Shown piece by piece: positions 19,151 to 23,211 of a DNA stretch of 23,211 nucleotides; position 1 is the first letter of the stretch, and each line of letters begins with the position of its first letter. A program made the translations under genes and the position numbers. The notes beneath the pieces are model-generated. The model was not told the DNA's origin and made no database searches. It worked only from the letters and a program-made list of their open reading frames with translations. This stretch comes from Silene noctiflora (Eukaryota > Streptophyta > Magnoliopsida > Caryophyllales > Caryophyllaceae), in the NCBI GenBank assembly GCA_009801015.1, contig VHZZ01018393.1:1-23211 (forward strand), given 5' to 3'.

Positions 19151-19937
19151 GACGATTTTGGAACCTAAACCAATGGATCAATGAACGTAGAGTATCTAAA
19201 TAAAATGAACCCGGGTAGGAGTTGTTTGGAGCTACCGCAAAGATTTGGGAGACGTCCTATGACCACAGTTTTTTTTTTTTACAACGTCGAGCCAGTCACT
19301 ATGGGGATGTGTTGTAGGGATGCTTGTATGTGTGTGTTATCTTATATACCTATCGTGGAATGTGTAATCAGATGATGCCTGAAGCATTGAGGAGTGGTTT
19401 ATATGGAATTGTATGGAGTACTATAACGTTAATGATTGTGGCATGTTCTATGAGGTTTGGAGTATTTATTTTGCACTTTTGAGTATAGAAACATGTGATA
19501 CAAGCTGTGTGATATGTATATATAGTCGGGATATATGTTGGGAATCGTTTTTGACATGATTCGACTGAGTGTGGCGGGGAACTCGACCGAGTAGAGGATA
19601 CTCGACCAAGTACCCCTGACACTCGACAGAGTGAGGGTATATTTGATTTTGCAGTAGCTACTGGATTGTGGCAACTCGGCCGAGTATAGAGGTTACTCGA
19701 CCGAGTGTTGCGTACTCGATCGAGTGCATCATTTACTCGACCGAGTGCGATTTATGTGATTTCAAGATCAGGTACTAGTGTGTGATAACTCGGCCGAGTA
19801 ACTAGAGTACTCGACCGAGTGGCTTGTACTCGACTGAGTGTCTCAGGATACTCGACCGAGTACTGCTTGGGCGGGTCACTTTTCGTTTTGAGCCGTAGGC
19901 TATGTGCTTACGTTTGTTTTACTTATTGAAGCTTACC
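19151..19937 (+). other. Untranslated leader of the plus-strand Ty3/Gypsy element
   Basis: This 787-bp stretch between primer binding site and gag start shows no convincing coding frame. Its second half is the palindrome array described separately. The RNA would contain up to twelve closely spaced self-complementary 12-mers before the gag start codon. Confidence 0.75.
19559..19861. repeat. Three tandem cassettes, each of four ACTCG-CGAGT palindromes
   Basis: Twelve copies or near copies of ACTCGAYCGAGT start at 19559, 19581, 19600, 19621; 19674, 19695, 19714, 19735; and 19788, 19809, 19828, 19850. Steps inside a cassette are 21-22, 19 and 21-22 bp; cassettes start 114-115 bp apart. The linkers of about 41 bp between cassettes resemble each other, so this is a true tandem repeat. 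The outer ACTC and GAGT are nearly constant while the central bases vary (GATC, GACC, GGCC). Confidence 0.93.
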
Positions 19938-20136
19938 ATGCCGCCCAAGAGATCTGCAGCTATGGCTATGGCTGTGAATATGTCCATTGAGGAGATCGGT
20001 AGAATGATTGACCAAAATGAGGCTCTCACCAAGGCTCTAAAGTATGTGGGAAAGGGTCGAGAAGTAGTCGTGGATGCCCTACGAGTTATGAGGGCACAAG
20101 CGCGCTGAAATTGCTCGAGAAATGGATTCGAGAGAT
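19938..20136 (+). pseudogene. N-terminus of Ty3/Gypsy gag, frameshifted and interrupted
   Basis: The frame starts MPPKRSAAMAMAVNMSIEEIGRM at 19938 and is open to a TGA at 20106-20108. It is the start of gag, since MSIEEIGRMIDQNEALTKAL resembles the gag copy at 1714 (minus strand). Near 20083 the homology jumps to another frame (YEGTSALKLLEKWIREI), which corresponds to CEGTGAPNMLDNWYMEME in the other copy. So a dozen or so residues were lost by a deletion that also shifted the frame. At 20136 the frame is cut by the end of a minus-strand LTR. The product cannot be functional. Confidence 0.8.
20132..20136 (+). other. Expected target-site duplication (GAGAT) of the nested element
   Basis: These are the five bases of gag directly before the LTR boundary TGTAACACCC. 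The partner should flank the other LTR of the inserted element outside the window. Confidence 0.45.
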
Positions 20137-21835
20137 TGTAACACCCCCAAAAAGTCAAGAGCCTTCCACTAGGCCATCTCGACTCTAGGAAGGCCATAAG
20201 GCTTGATTTCTCAAGCTTTGTAGTGCGAGTTCCGAGTATGGGCAATTAAGAAACATTCATAAACCATAAGATAAAATAGATAAGTTGATTAGGGTTAACA
20301 CAAGTCTCTGGATTCCTTATGAATCCATCAAATATTATACAACCAAATCGAAAAGTGGTGGAGTCTAATGTTTAAACAAAACTATTAGTCTAAGTGATGA
20401 CTCTAAGGTGAGACCGCTCCAAGTCGCAATGCTATGCAAGCACACCTGTCAAATCACTGCTCCCCATATGGGCGGAAATCACCATATGGATCGACACAGA
20501 TGTTTAAAAGCCCATTTGGTTAGTCACGTAATGTACAAGTTTAACAAAGTCGATAAATGCAACTCTACAACTACATGTATGATGGATTAACAACACAATG
20601 CTATTAGGATAGTGAGGGAAAGGGGGAAACACAACTCACCAACACCGGTACCGGGACACACCCAGGCATACCCATCCACATTCTCGACCGCAGTCCAACA
20701 AAGGTACTCCGGACACACCGGTGGTACCGGGCCCGAGAGTGACTAGAATCCCCTTCTAGGCGACATGTCTCAACCACATGTGCTCCTCCATACTCAAGTC
20801 ATTAATGTGCACATTCCCCTTGGAGTGGGAAGCTCCAAGGAGTGACCCAAGCGTAATACGGCCTCCCAACCGCCTCACGTCTCCAAAGTAACCAACAACT
20901 CCCCACCAACATCCATCCACCAACATCTCCATGAGTCACAATAGCCAACAATGCATAGAATACAATTAAGATTCGATAACTCATTCAAATCATTTGAGAT
21001 AAGTAGAAATCATGCATTCTCCCAACCATTCCCAATGTTCATGTTATAGTGCAATAAGAGAATCATGTACCAACCAATTACCTCATCATTTAATGCAACC
21101 AAGGAATTTCCACCACAATTTCCATGAATCTTAATTACTAATAAAGTCATTCTTATGCCACTAACAATTTAACCATGAAATACATAAACCAAATGCATTA
21201 TTAAACAAATAATTCACCAAGACTAAGTAGGGAGATCCTACCTTTGGCTAGTCTTCAACACAAGTAGTCAAACCTAGAAGTGCTCCACTAAAAAGCCTCC
21301 TCCTACACAATTATAATCATCTATCACAATCTAATACTAACATAACAATAATATTAACAAATCCCCCAACAAATCCCCAATTAATTATGATAAACCCTAA
21401 TTAATTTCTAANATAAATCCCTTACTAATTAAGTTACATTATACTAACTTAAAAGAGAGGAAGAATAAGGAACAAGAATCCACTTACAAAAGGATGAATG
21501 GACAAGGGATTGATGGATCTTCTTCACACAAATGCTAGAGGGAAAGGTTGGGGTTTTGAGGATATTTTTGAGGGTTTGAAATAATGTTAGGTGAGTTGGT
21601 GGAAGAGATAAGAATTGAAGAGGAGAACAAAAGGAAGTTGGCCCACAACTCAAATCTCGCGGATAGGGTGACAGCGACAGTCACTCGGCCTAGTGCCCGA
21701 CTGCACTCGGTCGAGTAGCTCATCTACTCTGCCGAGTGAAACAAACAGAAGGCAAAATGAATTCCCCAGACCTTACTCAGTCGAGTGGAGTGTCTACTCG
21801 ACCGAGTAAGGCTTCTAAATTTCTCGGGTATTACA
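20137..21835 (-). mobile_element. Complete 3' LTR of a minus-strand Ty3/Gypsy element (1699 bp)
   Basis: On the minus strand it begins TGTAATACCC at 21835, directly after a polypurine tract, and ends GGGTGTTACA at 20137, so it has matching inverted ends. Near its start are five palindromes (plus-strand starts 21683, 21705, 21726, 21775, 21796). A hairpin CCTTGGAG/CTCCAAGG (20818-20840) flanks the block GAATGTGCACATTAATGA shared with the LTR at 17792. One ambiguous base (n) is at 21412. It contains no supported gene. Confidence 0.88.
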
Positions 21836-21852
21836 ATCTTCCCCCCTTAAAA
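21836..21852 (-). other. Polypurine tract of the minus-strand element
   Basis: On the minus strand AAGGGGGGAAGAT immediately precedes the LTR start, as required to prime plus-strand synthesis. The phrase GAAGTTCATTTTAAGGGGGG is typical of the 3' end of Tekay/Del-like chromovirus elements. Confidence 0.85.
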
Positions 21853-21959
21853 TGAACTTCGTCCTCGAAGTTCGACCCGACTCATCCCTCTCAGCATTGT
21901 GTTCTAAATTCCCGACTCTTAACTCAAAATACTGGGGTACTACGAGGGTTAAGGCAATA

Positions 21960-23211
21960 CTAATTTATAATTAATCGACCTATAAGAAAGACTAGTACTT
22001 GCGTGACGCGTCTTACCCCCCTAAAAACAAAGTTATGACCTCGTAACCGACTCATTACCTGCTCAAATAAGTGGGGATAACGTTCCTTCATGGCATCCTC
22101 GGCCTCCCAAGTGGCCTCCTCCACTTGGTGGTTGGACCACAAGATCTTTACTAGAACCGTTTCTCTATATCTTGTCTTCCTTACCTTTCGGTCCAATATC
22201 TCCTTAGGAGTCTCTACATAAGTCAAGGCATCATCCAACTCGATTGTCTCCGCTTCGAAAACATGGGAAGGGTCACTAACTTACTTCCGTAGTTGAGATA
22301 CATGGAAGAAATTGTGCACACGGTCAAGTGCCGGAGGTAGGGCTAAGCGGTATGCAACCTCCCCAACTCTATCCAAAATTTCATATGGCCCAATAAACTT
22401 TTGGCTCAATTTTCCTCTTTTGCCAAACCTCATATCTCCTCTCATCGGGGACACTTTGAGTACCACCTTGTCACCGACCTCAAATTCAATGTCGCTCCTC
22501 CTCAAGTCGGCATAACTCTTTTGCCTATCTTGGGATGCTCTCATTTTCTCGCGAATTACAGGCACTTGATCAATCATGTCTTGGATCATTTGGGGTCCTA
22601 ACAAAACGGCTTCGGTACTATCATCCCAACAAATTGGGTTTCGGCATTTACTTCCATACAAGGCCTCAAAAGGAGCCATGCTGATACTAGCATGGTAGCT
22701 TTTATTGTATGAGAATCCAACCTCTCCTCCCAAGAGCCTCCAAATTCCATCACACATGCCCTCAACATGTCTTCAAGGGTTTGAATTGTTTTCTCCGTTT
22801 GTCCATCCGTTGCCGGGTGAAAAGTCGTACTCATCTTTAGCTTGGTGCCCAAGGAATTTGTAACTCTTGCCAAAACCTTGAGATAAACGGTCTGACACTA
22901 TATCTTTGGGAATCCTATGAAGCTTTACCACATTCTTCTAATAAGCATTAGCTAGCTCCATCTTATTCCACGTGTCCTTCATTAGAATGAAATGCGCGGA
23001 CTTGGTTAACCTATCCACTATAACCCAAATTATGTTATTCCCTCTTTGCGATCTCAACAATCCCACGATGAGGTCCATTGAGATGGACTCCCACTTCCAT
23101 TCTTGGACATCAAGGGGTTGCACCTTACCTTGTGGTCTTTTATGCTCTCCTTTTACCCGTTGACATGTTAGACATTTAGCCACAAACTCCGCCACTTCTC
23201 TCTTCATATTG
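21960..23211 (-). pseudogene. Ty3/Gypsy chromovirus integrase and chromodomain, frameshifted
   Basis: Read leftward from the window edge: the end of the integrase zinc domain (KCLTCQRVKGEHKRP), the core with SMDLIVGL, IVSDR and HPATDGQTEK carrying the catalytic acidic residues, a C-terminal domain (VGDKVVLKVSPMRGDMRFG, VHNFFHVSQLRK), and a chromodomain (ILDRKVRKTR, VLVKILWSNHQVEEATWE, ERYPHLFEQ). That order and style fit a Tekay/Del-like chromovirus. Breaks: TAG at 22938-22940, small deletions shifting the frame at about 22885-22900 and 22715-22735, and TAA at 22281-22283. Its 5' part lies beyond the window. The element lies inside the gag of the plus-strand element and cannot move on its own. 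Confidence 0.88.

Noticed and set aside
21412-21412. Ambiguous base n
   Set aside because: A sequencing or assembly ambiguity inside an LTR, with no effect on any gene.

Overview
The window reads as nuclear DNA of a flowering plant. It holds a gene with seven spliced introns encoding a textbook auxin influx carrier, AT-rich introns, a TTC microsatellite, and several decayed Ty3/Gypsy LTR retrotransposons plus a MULE transposase relic. Scattered ACGGAGTA/TACTCCGT words and the style of the LTRs are suggestive of a Caryophyllales species, but that is only an impression. There are no prokaryotic features.

Layout. 1-212: the first bases of an LTR on the minus strand, carrying four evenly spaced 12-bp palindromes. 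213-1714 (minus): decayed gag-protease of a Ty3/Gypsy element. 1716-3056 (plus): decayed integrase region of such an element, abutting the gag back to back, followed by a polypurine tract and an LTR (3115 to about 3738). 3725-4445 (minus): broken N-terminal part of a MULE/MuDR transposase, apparently interrupted by that LTR. 4446-5727: promoter and leader of the next gene. 5728-12225 (plus): intact eight-exon AUX1/LAX auxin influx carrier of 485 residues. 13043-15849 (minus): a convergent four-exon gene, 324 residues in my model, ending in a DUF724-like domain. 15850-17786: intergenic DNA with a (TTC)27 microsatellite. 17792-20136 (plus): 5' LTR, initiator-Met tRNA primer binding site, a palindrome-rich leader and the start of gag of another Ty3/Gypsy element. 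It is cut at 20136/20137 by a second element on the minus strand (LTR 20137-21835, polypurine tract, chromodomain and integrase up to the window edge).

The two host genes are probably the only functional protein genes here. LAX imports auxin at the plasma membrane; the DUF724-like gene has no assigned function. They are convergent and show no visible functional link.

The most unusual signal is a 12-bp palindrome, consensus ACTCGAYCGAGT, recurring at alternating 19- and 21-bp steps (about two DNA turns). It lies near the 5' ends of three different LTRs and again in one element's untranslated leader, where cassettes of four are themselves repeated three times at a period of about 114 bp. Two of the LTRs also share a hairpin whose stem sequence differs while pairing is kept, next to a conserved block. 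All comparisons were done by eye within this window; no database was searched.
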